Position numbers and translations under genes: made by a program. A stretch of 64,000 nucleotides of DNA from Arcanobacterium ihumii (GTDB taxonomy: Bacteria; Actinomycetota; Actinomycetes; Actinomycetales; Actinomycetaceae): NCBI RefSeq assembly GCF_900604515.1, contig NZ_UWOS01000003.1:124001-188000 (forward strand), given 5' to 3'. The notes below the pieces were generated by a model. It had not been told where the DNA came from. It did no database searches and was given only the letters and a program-made list of their open reading frames with translations. Shown piece after piece: positions 10,088 through 21,280 of this stretch; the stretch's first letter is position 1; each line of letters begins with the position of its first letter.

Positions 10088-12052
10088 TCACAGCGCCGAT
10101 ACCAACGCGACCGCGAGTGCGATGACTACACCGACGACGATGTAGCTCGCATAACTACGGGCATAGCCATTTTGAAGCTTCCCGATTGCGCGACCAAACC
10201 ATGGCAACGCCTTGCCGGTTCCTTCGGCAGCACCGTCGATGACGTATCGATCGATGATTACCGTTCCTTCGGTAAGCGCAATTCCAGGTTTCATGAATAC
10301 TGATTCGTTGAATAGATCCTGATATAGATCTGCACGAGCCGCACGGGTTAGAGCGGAGCCAACTGGAGCTGCCTTTGGAGTTGGTTGCGAGACGTACATC
10401 TTCCATGCGAGTCCGACACCGATCGCCACAATTACCAAGGTGGTTACGGTGATTACTGGAACAGGAAGTACAGGAGCTTCATGCTCAGCGTGGCCGACGA
10501 CCGGTTCGAGCCAAGTTAGGAAGCCCGTGTAGTTCAAGACAGCGCCGAGTCCAAGTGATCCTATGGCGAGGATTGCCATCGGGATCCACATGAGTGGAGA
10601 TGGATCGTGCGGATGCTTAGCATCCGGTCCATCATGGTTCCAGCGCTCTTCACCAAGGAAGATCATGAATACCAGACGCGACATGTAGAACGCGGTAAGA
10701 CCGGCAACAAGGACGGTTACAGTACCGAAAATCCATGGTTGAATCCCTTCTCCGCTGAAGGCCGCCTCAATAATCTTGTCTTTTGAGTAGAAGCCGGAGA
10801 GGAATGGGAAACCGATAATTGCAAGATAACCTGCAAGGAATGTGAAGAACGTGATCTTCATATGCTTGGCAAGTCCGCCGAAGCCACGCATATTCACTTC
10901 ATCGTTCATTCCGTGCATAACCGCGCCCGCACCCAAGAACATATTTGCCTTGAAGAAACCATGGGTGACGAGGTGGAAGATTGCGAAGCCAGCACCAATG
11001 GGACCAAGCCCCGCTGCGAGCATCATGTAGCCGATCTGGGACATAGTCGAGGCCGCAAGAACCTTCTTCATATCGTCCTTAGCAGCTCCAACGATTGCGC
11101 CGAAGGTCAAGGTGATAAGACCGATGATCGAGACTGCCAGAGCCGCAGTTGGAGCTGCAACGTAAATAGCACCTGAGCGAACCATAAGGTAAACACCAGC
11201 GGTAACCATTGTAGCCGCGTGGATAAGTGCTGATACCGGCGTCGGACCTGCCATCGCGTCACCGAGCCAAGCTTGGAGCGGGAACTGAGCAGACTTACCG
11301 CAGGCTGCAACCAAGAGGAAGATTCCGATAAAGGTTAGAGTCCCTGTATTTGCGGAAGAAATTCTCTCGTTGACCGTTGTAAATTCAACTCCGCCGAAGT
11401 TCGCAACCATGGACATCATTGCGATGAGGAGTCCGAGGTCACCAACACGGTTCATAATGAATGCTTTCTTTCCTGCTGTCGCATATTCAGGAACGTGATT
11501 CCAGAACGAGATGAGGAGGTAAGAAGCGAGACCAACGCCTTCCCAACCGAAGAAGAGAGTTAGGTAGGAGTTTCCAAGAACCAGGAGAAGCATCGCTGCT
11601 ACGAAGAGGTTCAAATATGCAAAGAAACGACGGCGTGCGACGTCGTGTTCCATATAGGAAACCGAGTAGAGGTGGATAAGTGTGCCCACGAAAGTCACCA
11701 ACAAAACGAAGGTGATCGAGAGCGGATCAACGCGAGTTCCGAAATCTACGTGTAGACCTGGCGCAGCAACCCATTTATAGAGAGTTGACTCCATGATGCG
11801 CTCACCTGCATCGAGCCCAAGAAGCTGGATGAAGGTGGCTAGACCGAGTACGAACGACACCGTGGAGGCAAGAATACCAACCCAGTGTCCCCAGCGATCG
11901 GCTGATTTACCGGCAAGGAGAAGGAACCCACAACTGAGTAACGGGATTGCGACCGCGAACCACATAAGTCCAGCCGGACCCGTTGCCGTATTGACGGCAA
12001 CATCAGACATGGAAAGGAATCCAGTAGTCAAAAGGATCACACCTGCTTCCAC
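10088..12052 (-). CDS. nuoL: NADH-quinone oxidoreductase subunit L
   Basis: A 654-residue polytopic protein, the distal proton-pumping subunit with the lateral helix. Motifs such as FFGWEGVGLASYLLISFW, SAQFPLQAWLGDAMAGPTPVSALIHAATMVTAGVYL (spread over 11.2-11.4 kb) and SQIGYMMLAAG are diagnostic. The GTG at 12052 shares one base with the nuoK stop. An ATG at 12010 (before SDVAVNTATG) is a possible alternative start. The C-terminal ~150 residues contain the amphipathic lateral helix region and a last membrane segment. Confidence 0.96.
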   Translation of the reverse strand: MEAGVILLTTGFLSMSDVAVNTATGPAGLMWFAVAIPLLSCGFLLLAGKSADRWGHWVGILASTVSFVLGLATFIQLLGLDAGERIMESTLYKWVAAPGLHVDFGTRVDPLSITFVLLVTFVGTLIHLYSVSYMEHDVARRRFFAYLNLFVAAMLLLVLGNSYLTLFFGWEGVGLASYLLISFWNHVPEYATAGKKAFIMNRVGDLGLLIAMMSMVANFGGVEFTTVNERISSANTGTLTFIGIFLLVAACGKSAQFPLQAWLGDAMAGPTPVSALIHAATMVTAGVYLMVRSGAIYVAAPTAALAVSIIGLITLTFGAIVGAAKDDMKKVLAASTMSQIGYMMLAAGLGPIGAGFAIFHLVTHGFFKANMFLGAGAVMHGMNDEVNMRGFGGLAKHMKITFFTFLAGYLAIIGFPFLSGFYSKDKIIEAAFSGEGIQPWIFGTVTVLVAGLTAFYMSRLVFMIFLGEERWNHDGPDAKHPHDPSPLMWIPMAILAIGSLGLGAVLNYTGFLTWLEPVVGHAEHEAPVLPVPVITVTTLVIVAIGVGLAWKMYVSQPTPKAAPVGSALTRAARADLYQDLFNESVFMKPGIALTEGTVIIDRYVIDGAAEGTGKALPWFGRAIGKLQNGYARSYASYIVVGVVIALAVALVSAL

Positions 12053-12351
12053 TAATTTTTCATGAGGTTTGCGCCGTCAAGCGATGCAGACCTACGGGTA
12101 CGGAATACGGACACAACAATGGCTAGACCAACCACAACTTCAGCCGCGGCAACTACCATCACGAAGAAGGCAAAAACCTGTCCTTCGAGGTTTCCCCACA
12201 TACGAGAGAATGTAATAAACGCCAAGTTACAGGAGTTAAGCATTACTTCTACACCGAGAAGGGCAATAACGCCGTTTCGTCGAGTGAGAACGGTGGCACC
12301 GCCGATCACGAAGAGGACCAGTGCTAACACGATATATAGCATCAAATGCAT
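12052..12351 (-). CDS. nuoK: NADH-quinone oxidoreductase subunit K
   Basis: A 99-residue, three-helix membrane subunit, the expected family length. It carries the conserved Glu in [14 protein letters not shown] and another in [17 protein letters not shown], both part of the proton channel in the complex I membrane arm. It overlaps nuoJ and nuoL by single bases. Confidence 0.96.
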   Translation of the reverse strand: MHLMLYIVLALVLFVIGGATVLTRRNGVIALLGVEVMLNSCNLAFITFSRMWGNLEGQVFAFFVMVVAAAEVVVGLAIVVSVFRTRRSASLDGANLMKN

Positions 12352-13325
12352 CAGTTCTCCTCCTGAGCGTTGTTGTCGATTTCGGCAAGTGCTGATTCAA
12401 GAGTTTCAGGAGCCGACGCGGATTCAATTCCTTCGAAACGCTTCAAAGCTGCTTCGTGGTCAGGTGCCTTTTCTCCTGGCATTCCAGCAATTGTTGCCCG
12501 ACCAATTTGACCGTAAGTGCTTGGACCTGATGGCAATTGACCACGAGTAATACGGGCAACGGTTTCAGGAGAAATCTCAGCAACTCGACGCTCTTGACCG
12601 CGAATCTTGAGGACTCGGTTAACCGAATTTTCAAGCGGCTGACCGTAAGCGGTAAGTGCCGGGTTAGTCGAAGAGTTCGATTCGGCGTATACGCCTGGGT
12701 TTGGAAGCTGGCCTGGGTGAACGCCTGCTTCGACGAAGTCTTGCATCTTCTTGTGCGCAAGTTCTTCTTGGGTCTGGCGCTCAGCAACACGATCACGGTG
12801 AGTAAGCGTCATTGCACCAAGTGCAGCCACGATCAAAAGCGTACCTGTGAGCTCAAGAGTCAAAACATGGTTGGAGAAGATTAATCGAGCAACACCCATA
12901 GGATTACCTTGAGCATTCGCCATTTCCAATCCAACCGCATCCGGCCACGTCGTCTTAAAGACAATCGCGGTCATGATCGCAAGCATTCCAAGTCCACCAA
13001 GGATCGCAACCGGACGCTGTGCTTTCAGAGTCTCGTGTCCCGAATCGGCAGAATCAACACCGATCAGCATGAGAACGAACAAGAACATCATCAAAATCGC
13101 GCCCGTGTATACAACGACTTGGGCCACTCCCATAAATGGAGCTTCGAGCATTGTATAGAGGAAGGCGAAACCAACCATCACGAAGATGACCGAAATGACG
13201 GTGTAAACCGCTCGGCGTGTAATAAGCAATCCGAAGATTGCAACAATAACCATCGACACCGCAAGGAGGGCGAACAGAATCGTCTCCCCCATTGAGATTT
13301 CGAGTGTTTCCATTGACGGCATCAT
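12351..13325 (-). CDS. nuoJ: NADH-quinone oxidoreductase subunit J with long hydrophilic tail
   Basis: A 324-residue subunit. About 175 residues form the usual five-helix NuoJ core ([33 protein letters not shown]). It is followed by about 145 residues of hydrophilic, charged, Pro/Ala/Glu-rich sequence with no recognisable domain. Actinobacterial NuoJ proteins often have extended C-termini, but this one is long. The tail should face the cytoplasm. The start region has two ATGs ([11 protein letters not shown]). It overlaps nuoI by four bases. Confidence 0.95.
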   Translation of the reverse strand: MMPSMETLEISMGETILFALLAVSMVIVAIFGLLITRRAVYTVISVIFVMVGFAFLYTMLEAPFMGVAQVVVYTGAILMMFLFVLMLIGVDSADSGHETLKAQRPVAILGGLGMLAIMTAIVFKTTWPDAVGLEMANAQGNPMGVARLIFSNHVLTLELTGTLLIVAALGAMTLTHRDRVAERQTQEELAHKKMQDFVEAGVHPGQLPNPGVYAESNSSTNPALTAYGQPLENSVNRVLKIRGQERRVAEISPETVARITRGQLPSGPSTYGQIGRATIAGMPGEKAPDHEAALKRFEGIESASAPETLESALAEIDNNAQEEN

Positions 13326-14029
13326 TGGATGTCTGCCCCCTCGAATTCATTTCCTGTTACGGCGACGCTACCGAGCGATTCGTCATCTGGACGCGTAGAA
13401 CGTACCCAATCGACCTGAGCTTCCGTTGGTCCAGTAACTCGACCCTTGTAATAATCTGCATCAGACGTGCCTTGAACCATCGGGTGAGGCGTATTTAGCA
13501 TGCCTTCAGCAAGAGGAACCAAGAGATCCTGCTTTTCGTAGATCAGTTCTTCGCGAGTCTGACCAGCGATTTCAAACTCTGTTGACATCGTCAGAGCACG
13601 AGTCGGACATGCTTGGATGCAGTATCCACAGAAGATACAACGCAAATAGTTAATCTGGTATACACGTCCATAGCGCTCACCCGGCGAGAATTGCTCGTGC
13701 GGGGTATTGGCTGCAGCTTCAACGTAGATAGCGTCCGCAGGGCAGGCCCATGCACAAAGCTCACAACCAATACACTTTTCAAGGCCATCCGCGTAGCGAT
13801 TTAACCGGTGTAAACCGTGGTAACGCGGGCGAAGTGGCACCTTGATATAAGGGTATTGCTCGGTGACCGTCGGTCGGAAAATCGTCGTAAAGGTGACACC
13901 AAATCCAGCGATAGGAGCAAGAATCTTCCCTAGTGGGCCCTTCTTGTTTGGGCTGTATAGTGCTTCATCTGGCTGCGCGAACTCAGAGTGAGTTGCCGGA
14001 AGGTTTTCGTTTTTCGTCTGTTCAGACAT
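13322..14029 (-). CDS. nuoI: NADH-quinone oxidoreductase subunit I (two 4Fe-4S clusters)
   Basis: A 235-residue ferredoxin-like subunit carrying clusters N6a and N6b. The cluster ligands are C86, C89, C92, C96 ([12 protein letters not shown]) and C131, C134, C137, C141 ([12 protein letters not shown]). It passes electrons from NuoG towards NuoB. The tail after residue 150 includes the conserved LIYEKQDLL. The start overlaps the nuoH end by eight bases. Confidence 0.97.
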   Translation of the reverse strand: MSEQTKNENLPATHSEFAQPDEALYSPNKKGPLGKILAPIAGFGVTFTTIFRPTVTEQYPYIKVPLRPRYHGLHRLNRYADGLEKCIGCELCAWACPADAIYVEAAANTPHEQFSPGERYGRVYQINYLRCIFCGYCIQACPTRALTMSTEFEIAGQTREELIYEKQDLLVPLAEGMLNTPHPMVQGTSDADYYKGRVTGPTEAQVDWVRSTRPDDESLGSVAVTGNEFEGADIQ

Positions 14030-15356
14030 TCTCTGCCTCCTGAGTTTGTGGCGTTACTGCGTGAGCAACTTTGCGCTCGGCACGCGGAGACGGCGGTAGA
14101 TGCTGTCCCGGAAGTGGTGGAACAGGGTATCCGTTTTCGAAACCATTAAATTCTTCGTGTTCACGAGCCTCAATTAACTCAGCTTGTGATGGCTTAACTG
14201 AGTCATCGCCGAGCGCCCAGATCAGCATGATCAAGGCAAAGCCGGTGGAAAGAATGGCAAGTACGTTCGTCATGTTGATTGGATAAACCATGTTCACACC
14301 AACAACGATCATGACGATCGTGAGCCAGATAAGGGCACTTGGGATAAGTCCTTTCCAACCCAATTTCATAAATTGATCGTAACGGAAACGCAATGCAGTT
14401 CCTCGTACCCAGACGAAGATACCCATGAAGATCCAAACCTTGATAATGAACCAAAGCATCGGGATCCAACCAACGTTTGGATCCCCACCCCAGAGGCTGT
14501 AGATCCATGTGACTATCGGACCTGCACGCCAACCACCAAAGAAAAGGGTGGTTGCGAGCATCGAGAGGTTGAGCATGTTGATGTATTCGGAGAGGTAGTA
14601 CCAACCGAACTTCATCGAGGAGTATTCAACGTGAGGACCTGCAACAATTTCGCCTTCAGCCTCTGGAAGATCGAAAGGAAGTCGGTTAGCTTCACCAAAC
14701 ATCGTCACGAAGTAAACCAAGAAGGCTGGAGCCATGATAAAGATGTTCCAGATTGACTGCTGACCGGAAATAATTCCCGATGTTGCCATCGTTTGGTTAA
14801 CGATGAAAATCGTTACTAGGGAAAGTCCCTGAGCAAGTTCATAAGAGATCATCTGGGTTGCAGAACGAACCGAACCGTAAAGCGGAAGAGTCGACTTAGC
14901 AGACCAGCCACCGAGCACCAGACCGTATTCACCAAGAGCTGCCACCGCCAATACGAAGAGCATAGCAACTGGTGAATCCGCTAGTTGCAGTGGTGTTACG
15001 TGACCGAACATCGAGACCGACGGCCCCATTGGGATTACTGCCATCAGTGTGAATGCACAGAGCGCGGAAACTGCCGGGGCAATGAAGTAAACGACTTTAT
15101 CTGCTCCCTTGAGGAAGAAGTCTTCCTTAAAAAGAAGCTTGATTGCGTCTGGGAACGACTGCAAGAGACCAAGCGGTCCAACGGTGTTTGGACCGAGACG
15201 ATTCTGCATACGTGCAAGCAAACGACGCTCGAACCATAGCGCGAAAATCACCGAAAAAATCAGGAACACAACAATGAAGACGGCCTTAATGACCCAGATC
15301 CACCATGTGTCGTTCGAGAAATCAGCTACGGCTGGATTTGCCATCATGATATTCAC
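14022..15356 (-). CDS. nuoH: NADH-quinone oxidoreductase subunit H
   Basis: A 444-residue membrane subunit that forms part of the quinone-binding site at the arm junction. The conserved loop [22 protein letters not shown] is split across 14.6-14.7 kb, and [16 protein letters not shown] is near the N-terminus. After the last helix there is a hydrophilic tail of about 55 residues rich in Glu, Pro and Arg, longer than in enteric NuoH. It overlaps nuoG by four bases. Confidence 0.96.
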   Translation of the reverse strand: MNIMMANPAVADFSNDTWWIWVIKAVFIVVFLIFSVIFALWFERRLLARMQNRLGPNTVGPLGLLQSFPDAIKLLFKEDFFLKGADKVVYFIAPAVSALCAFTLMAVIPMGPSVSMFGHVTPLQLADSPVAMLFVLAVAALGEYGLVLGGWSAKSTLPLYGSVRSATQMISYELAQGLSLVTIFIVNQTMATSGIISGQQSIWNIFIMAPAFLVYFVTMFGEANRLPFDLPEAEGEIVAGPHVEYSSMKFGWYYLSEYINMLNLSMLATTLFFGGWRAGPIVTWIYSLWGGDPNVGWIPMLWFIIKVWIFMGIFVWVRGTALRFRYDQFMKLGWKGLIPSALIWLTIVMIVVGVNMVYPINMTNVLAILSTGFALIMLIWALGDDSVKPSQAELIEAREHEEFNGFENGYPVPPLPGQHLPPSPRAERKVAHAVTPQTQEAENV

Positions 15357-17917
15357 TCGGACACCTCCGAATTAGCAATTGTTACGGTTTCGCCGTATCC
15401 ATTACCCAACATATGCAGGGATTGTCCCTTCGCATTTTGTGGAAGCCACACGACGTTATCAGGCATAGGGGCGGCGATAGCAACCTCAAAAGTCACCGTG
15501 CCGTTTGCACCAGTTACGTCCACTCGCTTCGAGATACCTGCTGCCTTTGCCGTTGAATCAGACATCACGGCTACGGCCTTACGTGCTGTGTTTGCAAGGT
15601 GCGGTTCGTGAGACTGAAGTGCACCGCCATCAAGCATTTGCTTCCACGTTGCGAGTACGACGCCGGGCTGGGGCGACTGAGCTGCAAAGTCTGGAAGCTC
15701 TGCACGGTGTCCGTCCCAAGCACGGAGCTGTGCGTATTCATTAACCGTCGCCTCAAGCGTATCCAAGCCGAGGTCTACACCCATCTCAGCTGCCAAATCA
15801 TTTAAAACTCGACGATCTGGGAGCTGATTGGAGGTGATTACCTGACCGAATGGGCGCATGCGACCTTCCCAGTTAACGAAGCTTCCTCCCTTTTCTACCG
15901 GTGGAGCAACTGGGATAAGAACATTCGCGTACTCTGACGTAGTGGTTTGACGCACTTCGAGCTGCACAACGAACGCCTTATCCAAGGCTGCTGCTGCGTG
16001 ACCCGGTAGATCGGAAACTTCTACGCCAGCAAGTAAGATCGCATCGAGTTCGCCGCTGCGTGCGGCTTCAAGGATCTCGTCAACGTTTCGTCCGCGTTCG
16101 GTTGGAAGGTTCTCCACGCCCCAAGCAGCTGCAACGTCTATTCGAGCCGAAGAATCGTTGACTAGGCGTCCTCCTGGGAGCAGATTAGGCATCGCACCGG
16201 CATCGACCGCACCGCGGTCTCCAGCTCGGCGAGGAATCCAAGCAAGCTTTGCACCTGTGCGCTTACTCAAACGAACCGCCGCGCTGAGCGCACCTGGAAC
16301 GGCTGCTGCGCGTTCGCCAACCAAGATAACTGCTCCTGGCTTCTGAAGATCGCGGTAAAGCTGGCCGTAAGAATCTTGAGCAAATTCGGAAACTGCGTCT
16401 AGAACACTGGCTTCGGTACCGGGTGCCGCAGCGATGAAACGAGCGAGCATCTTCGCAGTGCCGCGAGTTTCGTATGCAGAGATAACTGATACCGACGTCG
16501 TCTTGGCTAGTGCCCCCTTACGAAGGCGCAGGAATAAAGTTCCGCACTCATCTTCCGCTTCGAGACCAACCGTCAAAACGTGGCCGGCGTTTTCAACCTG
16601 TCCGTAAGTCACACCCAAACCACGACCCGCTACCGCGGCAGCAAGGAATTCATTTTCTTCCTCGGTTACCTTGCGGGTACGGAAATCGATGTCGTTCGTG
16701 TTTAACACGACGCGCGCAAACTTTGAATAAGCGTAAGCATCTTCGATTGGCAGGCGTCCACCGACGATCACACCGACCTTCTTATTACGTAGACCTTCGG
16801 CGGCCGTTTCCATAGCGTCAAGCCACGAAACATTCCCGACGCCCGAAATCCGAGGGAACTTCAGCCGGTCAGGACCGTTCTGCCAACGGAAGGCGAAGCG
16901 ATCCTTGTCTGTGATCCACTCTTCGTTAACGTCCATATCTTGCGCGGCAAGACGGCGTACGACCGTACCACGACGGTAATCAACTCGAATAGCTGCACCG
17001 GAAGCATCGTGTTCGGTAACCGATGGAACTGAAACGAGATCGAATGGACGAGCTCGGAATCGGTAAGAAGCCGAAGTCAATGCACCAACTGGGCAGATCT
17101 GAATAACGTTTCCAGAGAAGTAAGAAGCGAATGGACGGCCGTTTACATCGGCTTCAGCCGCTCCAACTGGACCGGCAGAGAAACCTGCTACGATCCCAGC
17201 CATTCCTTGTGGGCCAGCGTACTCGTTTGCTGCTCCGAAATCGTGCTGACCGTCGTCTCCCGCAAAATCGAGGACGTTACCGTCAAAGTTTCCGATCTGG
17301 GACCCATGCAGGCCATGGTTGCCATAACCTGGGGTTCCGCCGCCTCGTCCCTGGAGCTGAATGAATGCGTCACCCGCGATCTGGGTTGAGAAGCGCGTAC
17401 AACGCTGACAAAGGATACAGCGATCACGATCAAGCAAGATCTGCGATGAAACCGAAATTGGCTTCGGATAGGTACGTTTCACGTCGATGAAGCGGGACTT
17501 GGTACGTCCATCGGTCATTGCTTGGTTCTGGAGAGGGCATTCTCCACCCTTATCACAAACTGGGCAATCCATCGGGTGGTTGATGAGCAAGAACTCCATT
17601 ACGCCGTGCTGTGCTTTTTCGGCTACGTCAGAGCTCTTGGCACTGTAGACTTCCATATTCGGAGATACCGTAACTGCACAAGCAGGCTGAGGCTTTGGCA
17701 TCTTACGAACAACGCCCTCGCGGTCAGGTGCTGCTACTTCAACCAGGCACTGACGGCAAGCCGCAGCTGGTGCAAGCAATGGATGGTCACAGAAACGTGG
17801 GATATGGACGCCTACCTGTTCGGCGGCTCGGATGATCAAAGTTCCCTTAGGAACAGAAACATCTTTGCCGTCGATCTTCAACGAAACCATATCGACATTT
17901 GTTTCAGTCGTTGTCAT
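15353..17917 (-). CDS. nuoG: NADH-quinone oxidoreductase subunit G
   Basis: An 854-residue iron-sulfur subunit. Residues 43-80 hold the 2Fe-2S ligands (C43, C54, C57, C80). H114 with C118, C121 and C127 ([10 protein letters not shown]) binds the His-ligated 4Fe-4S cluster. C167, C170 and C173 plus a later Cys in [10 protein letters not shown] bind the next 4Fe-4S cluster. The remaining ~550 residues are a molybdopterin-oxidoreductase-like fold without obvious cofactor function, as is normal in NuoG. It overlaps nuoF and nuoH by four bases each. Confidence 0.96.
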   Translation of the reverse strand: MTTTETNVDMVSLKIDGKDVSVPKGTLIIRAAEQVGVHIPRFCDHPLLAPAAACRQCLVEVAAPDREGVVRKMPKPQPACAVTVSPNMEVYSAKSSDVAEKAQHGVMEFLLINHPMDCPVCDKGGECPLQNQAMTDGRTKSRFIDVKRTYPKPISVSSQILLDRDRCILCQRCTRFSTQIAGDAFIQLQGRGGGTPGYGNHGLHGSQIGNFDGNVLDFAGDDGQHDFGAANEYAGPQGMAGIVAGFSAGPVGAAEADVNGRPFASYFSGNVIQICPVGALTSASYRFRARPFDLVSVPSVTEHDASGAAIRVDYRRGTVVRRLAAQDMDVNEEWITDKDRFAFRWQNGPDRLKFPRISGVGNVSWLDAMETAAEGLRNKKVGVIVGGRLPIEDAYAYSKFARVVLNTNDIDFRTRKVTEEENEFLAAAVAGRGLGVTYGQVENAGHVLTVGLEAEDECGTLFLRLRKGALAKTTSVSVISAYETRGTAKMLARFIAAAPGTEASVLDAVSEFAQDSYGQLYRDLQKPGAVILVGERAAAVPGALSAAVRLSKRTGAKLAWIPRRAGDRGAVDAGAMPNLLPGGRLVNDSSARIDVAAAWGVENLPTERGRNVDEILEAARSGELDAILLAGVEVSDLPGHAAAALDKAFVVQLEVRQTTTSEYANVLIPVAPPVEKGGSFVNWEGRMRPFGQVITSNQLPDRRVLNDLAAEMGVDLGLDTLEATVNEYAQLRAWDGHRAELPDFAAQSPQPGVVLATWKQMLDGGALQSHEPHLANTARKAVAVMSDSTAKAAGISKRVDVTGANGTVTFEVAIAAPMPDNVVWLPQNAKGQSLHMLGNGYGETVTIANSEVSE

Positions 17918-19257
17918 TGAACACCTACTTCACTGAAAAGAGCAGACTTAGCAACCGGATAGAGCTCAGAGCAGGGGGTATGGTAGCCAGCTTCGAACTC
18001 ATCACGGAATAGATCAATCGCAGATTTAATCGGCGTTGCAGCAGCATCACCAAGAGCACAAAACGAACGACCCTGAATGTTATTAGCGATTTCGTAGAGC
18101 AAATCTACGTCGCCTTCCTTGCCCTTACCCGCTTCGAGACGATGCATGATTTGACGCATCCAGAATGTTCCTTCGCGGCAAGGCGTACACTTTCCACACG
18201 ATTCATGCTGGTAAAAATCAGTCCAGCGCGAAACGACTCGTACCACCGAAACGGTTTCATCGAAAATCTGGATTGCACGGGTTGCAAGCATCGATCCCGC
18301 TTCCATAACTTCCTCGTATCCAAGTGGAACATCGAGGTGATCTGGCGTAAAGAGCGGGGCAGAAGAACCACCAACGGCAAAAAACTTCAATTCGTGTCCA
18401 TCGCGAATACCACCGGCAAGCTCAAGAAGCTCACGCATGGTAATTCCAAATGGTGCTTCGAACTGACCAGGATTCTTGACGTGACCGGAGATTGAGAAAA
18501 TTCCGTGTCCACGTGAATTCTTGGTGTCCTTACCCATTGCGGTGAACCAATCGACACCGTGGTTGATAATTCCTGGAATCGAGGCGATCGATTCAACGTT
18601 GTTTACAACCGTTGGACGAGCATAAAGGCCGGCAACTGCAGGGAATGGCGGCTTGAGTCGAGGCTGACCACGGTAGCCTTCAAGCGAATCAAGCAAAGCC
18701 GTTTCTTCGCCACAAATGTAGGCACCTGCTCCAGCATGAACCGTAATATCGAGGTCGTAGTCTCCATTAGGACCGAGCCCCTTACCTAAGATTCCGGCTT
18801 CCTTGGCTTCGCGTACCGCTGCAAGCAAGCGGCGATATACGTGCACAACTTCACCACGCAAATAAATGAATCCGTGGTGTCCACCGATCGCCATCATACA
18901 GATAGCCATGCCTTCAACCAGAAGATGAGGATTCGCCATCAAGAACGGGATATCCTTACAGGTTCCTGGCTCAGATTCGTCGGCGTTAACCACCAAGTAA
19001 CGTGGACCACCATCTGGAGCAGGAAGGAACGACCACTTCAATCCGGTCGGGAAGCCAGCTCCTCCACGACCACGAAGACCAGATTCCTTAACCAAATTGG
19101 TAATGGAGGCATCGTCTTCAGCCTTCATGGCCCAAGCCTTCTTGATTGCCTCATAGCCACCGTTGGCACGGTAAGTATCAATTGTCCATGAGCGCTCTTT
19201 ATCCCAAGCGTCGGAAAGAACTGGTGTAAGCACACTCGGTGCAGAATATGCGGTCAC
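17914..19257 (-). CDS. nuoF: NADH-quinone oxidoreductase subunit F (NADH/FMN binding)
   Basis: About 447 residues from GTG 19257, which I prefer because AGGAGAGGAAAG precedes it and it overlaps the nuoE stop in GTGA form. A TTG at 19293 would add 12 residues of poor quality. GRGGAGFPTGLKW is the NADH/FMN motif, and GAGAYICGEETALLDSLEG contacts FMN. CGKCTPCREG plus SFCALGD supply the N3 4Fe-4S ligands. It oxidises NADH and hands electrons to NuoE and NuoG. Confidence 0.96.
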   Translation of the reverse strand: MTAYSAPSVLTPVLSDAWDKERSWTIDTYRANGGYEAIKKAWAMKAEDDASITNLVKESGLRGRGGAGFPTGLKWSFLPAPDGGPRYLVVNADESEPGTCKDIPFLMANPHLLVEGMAICMMAIGGHHGFIYLRGEVVHVYRRLLAAVREAKEAGILGKGLGPNGDYDLDITVHAGAGAYICGEETALLDSLEGYRGQPRLKPPFPAVAGLYARPTVVNNVESIASIPGIINHGVDWFTAMGKDTKNSRGHGIFSISGHVKNPGQFEAPFGITMRELLELAGGIRDGHELKFFAVGGSSAPLFTPDHLDVPLGYEEVMEAGSMLATRAIQIFDETVSVVRVVSRWTDFYQHESCGKCTPCREGTFWMRQIMHRLEAGKGKEGDVDLLYEIANNIQGRSFCALGDAAATPIKSAIDLFRDEFEAGYHTPCSELYPVAKSALFSEVGVQ

Positions 19258-19934
19258 TTGCTTTCCTCTCCTGTTGGCTGTGGAACAGTCCAATTGTTTT
19301 CACGGGCAATGCCTAGACCACGCAATGATGCTTCGCCTGCAGCAGGTCCTTCGTTGACGTGTCCGTCCTCGAAACCAGCTAAAACACGTGAAATTTCTTT
19401 GAAAGTGCCAACCTTGTCCGCACCACGGCTCGGATGAATATCCTTACCGGCACGAATATCATCTACGATCTGCTTTGCAGACTCTGGAGTCTGGTTGTCG
19501 AAGAATTCCCAGTTCACCATGACCACTGGCGCGTAGTCACAGCCAGCGTTGCATTCCAACTGCTCAAGCGTGATCTTTCCATCTTCAGTAGTTTCATCGT
19601 GGCCAACTCCCACATAATCGCTGAGTTCTTCCCAGATGATATCTCCACCCATGACGGCACACAGCGCGTTGGTGCACACGCCAACGTTGTATTCTCCATT
19701 TGGATGACGACGGTACTGTGAATAGAACGTCGCAACCGCAGAAACCTGTGCTCGCGAAAGACCAAGGATATCGGCAACAAGCACGATTCCTCGAGGTGAG
19801 CAGAATCCGTCTTCTGACTGAATAAGGTGAAGCAACGGCATGATCGCCGAACGTGACTGCGGGTAACGCGCTACTACCTTCGCAGCGTCTTCACGTAAGC
19901 GAGACTCTACTTCGGGGGTGTAATTTTCGGCCAT
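19254..19934 (-). CDS. nuoE: NADH-quinone oxidoreductase subunit E (2Fe-2S)
   Basis: A 226-residue thioredoxin-fold subunit with 2Fe-2S (N1a) ligands C87, C92, C128 and C132 (CTNALC and ECNAGC). An N-terminal helical domain precedes it. The C-terminal ~45 residues are extra, hydrophilic sequence ending in GEESK. The start abuts nuoD within one base. Confidence 0.96.
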   Translation of the reverse strand: MAENYTPEVESRLREDAAKVVARYPQSRSAIMPLLHLIQSEDGFCSPRGIVLVADILGLSRAQVSAVATFYSQYRRHPNGEYNVGVCTNALCAVMGGDIIWEELSDYVGVGHDETTEDGKITLEQLECNAGCDYAPVVMVNWEFFDNQTPESAKQIVDDIRAGKDIHPSRGADKVGTFKEISRVLAGFEDGHVNEGPAAGEASLRGLGIARENNWTVPQPTGEESK

Positions 19935-21280
19935 CAGCGGTCCACTCCTCCCATAACTGGATCGATCATTGCCAGCGCAATGATCGTATCGGCAAGCATG
20001 CCACCTTCGGCCATAACACCTAGCGACTGCAAGTTGTTGAAACCGGCATCACGGAAGTGAGCACGGTACGGACGCGTACCGCCGTCAGAAACTAGGTGAA
20101 CGCCCATAACTCCCTTTGGATGCTCAATGAGCTGGAATACCTGACCCGCAGGAACACGGAATCCTTCGGTCACCAGTTTGAAATGGTGGATAAGGGATTC
20201 CATGGACTCAGTCATAATCTCTTGAACGTGAGCTGGGGTTTGGCCCTGCCCATCGGACTGAATCGAAAGCTTGGCAGGCCAAGCGATCTTTTTATCCTCA
20301 ACCATTACTGGTTGACCAGCGGTTCTTTCGAGCTGATCGAGGACCTGGTAGATGATTCGAAGCGACTGGTAGCACTCATTGAAGCGAACTAAAACACGGT
20401 TATAGGCATCAGCCTTATCGGCTACCGGCACGTCAAACTCGTACTTTTCGTAGCCGCAGTAAGGCTGAGTCTTGCGCAGATCCCATGGCACACCAGCTGC
20501 ACGAACGGATGGACCCGTCATTGACAGAGCCATCAGCGAGGAAAGCGGTGATACCGCAACATCCACGTGACGCATCTTGAAGATCGGGTTAGCCATCGTC
20601 AGATCTTGCATTTCAGAAAGCGTGAGGCGGATCTTAGGCAGGAGTTCCTTGATGTATTCAATTCCGCCTTCTGGAAGATCTTCGAGCACACCACCTGGAC
20701 GAATGAATTCGTGGTTCATTCGAAGACCCGTAATATCCTCCATGATTCGCAAGATGTCTTCGCGAGCACGGAAACCGAGGGTAAGCATCGTAGTGGCACC
20801 CAGTTCGTTTCCGCCTGAACCGATTGCAACAACGTGAGAGTTGATGCGTCCAAGTTCCATCAAGAGAACACGAATTGCGCTCGCACGCTCTGGAATTTGA
20901 TCTGTGATGCCCAGAAGTTTCTCAACAGCTAGGCAGTAAGCAACTTCCTGGAAGATCGGGGCAACATAGTCCATACGAGTACAGAAGGCAACGCCTTGCG
21001 TCCATGTACGGTACTCCATATTCTTTTCGATTCCGGTGTGAAGGAAGCCCGTAGCTGCACGAATTTCCTTGACGTTTTCGCCGTCCATCTCAAACTGGCA
21101 ACGCAATACACCGTGGGTCGCCGGGTGAACCGGTCCAAGGTTAATGACGATGTGTTCTTCGCCCAGTTCTTCTGCTTGACGTGCGATTGAAGCCCAGTCA
21201 CCGCCGACTGCATCGAATGAGGTGTACTGAGCTGCTTCTTCATCATTGAGCGGCTTTGTTGCACGAGGTGAATCGGTCAT
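19934..21280 (-). CDS. nuoD: NADH-quinone oxidoreductase subunit D
   Basis: A 448-residue 49-kDa-type subunit at the quinone site, ancestral to hydrogenase large subunits. NLGPVHPATHGVLR near residue 50 contains the conserved His loop. FLHTGIEKNMEYRTW and the terminal LAMIDPVMGGVDR are also diagnostic. It is separate from NuoC, not fused. It shares one base with the nuoC stop. Confidence 0.97.
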   Translation of the reverse strand: MTDSPRATKPLNDEEAAQYTSFDAVGGDWASIARQAEELGEEHIVINLGPVHPATHGVLRCQFEMDGENVKEIRAATGFLHTGIEKNMEYRTWTQGVAFCTRMDYVAPIFQEVAYCLAVEKLLGITDQIPERASAIRVLLMELGRINSHVVAIGSGGNELGATTMLTLGFRAREDILRIMEDITGLRMNHEFIRPGGVLEDLPEGGIEYIKELLPKIRLTLSEMQDLTMANPIFKMRHVDVAVSPLSSLMALSMTGPSVRAAGVPWDLRKTQPYCGYEKYEFDVPVADKADAYNRVLVRFNECYQSLRIIYQVLDQLERTAGQPVMVEDKKIAWPAKLSIQSDGQGQTPAHVQEIMTESMESLIHHFKLVTEGFRVPAGQVFQLIEHPKGVMGVHLVSDGGTRPYRAHFRDAGFNNLQSLGVMAEGGMLADTIIALAMIDPVMGGVDR

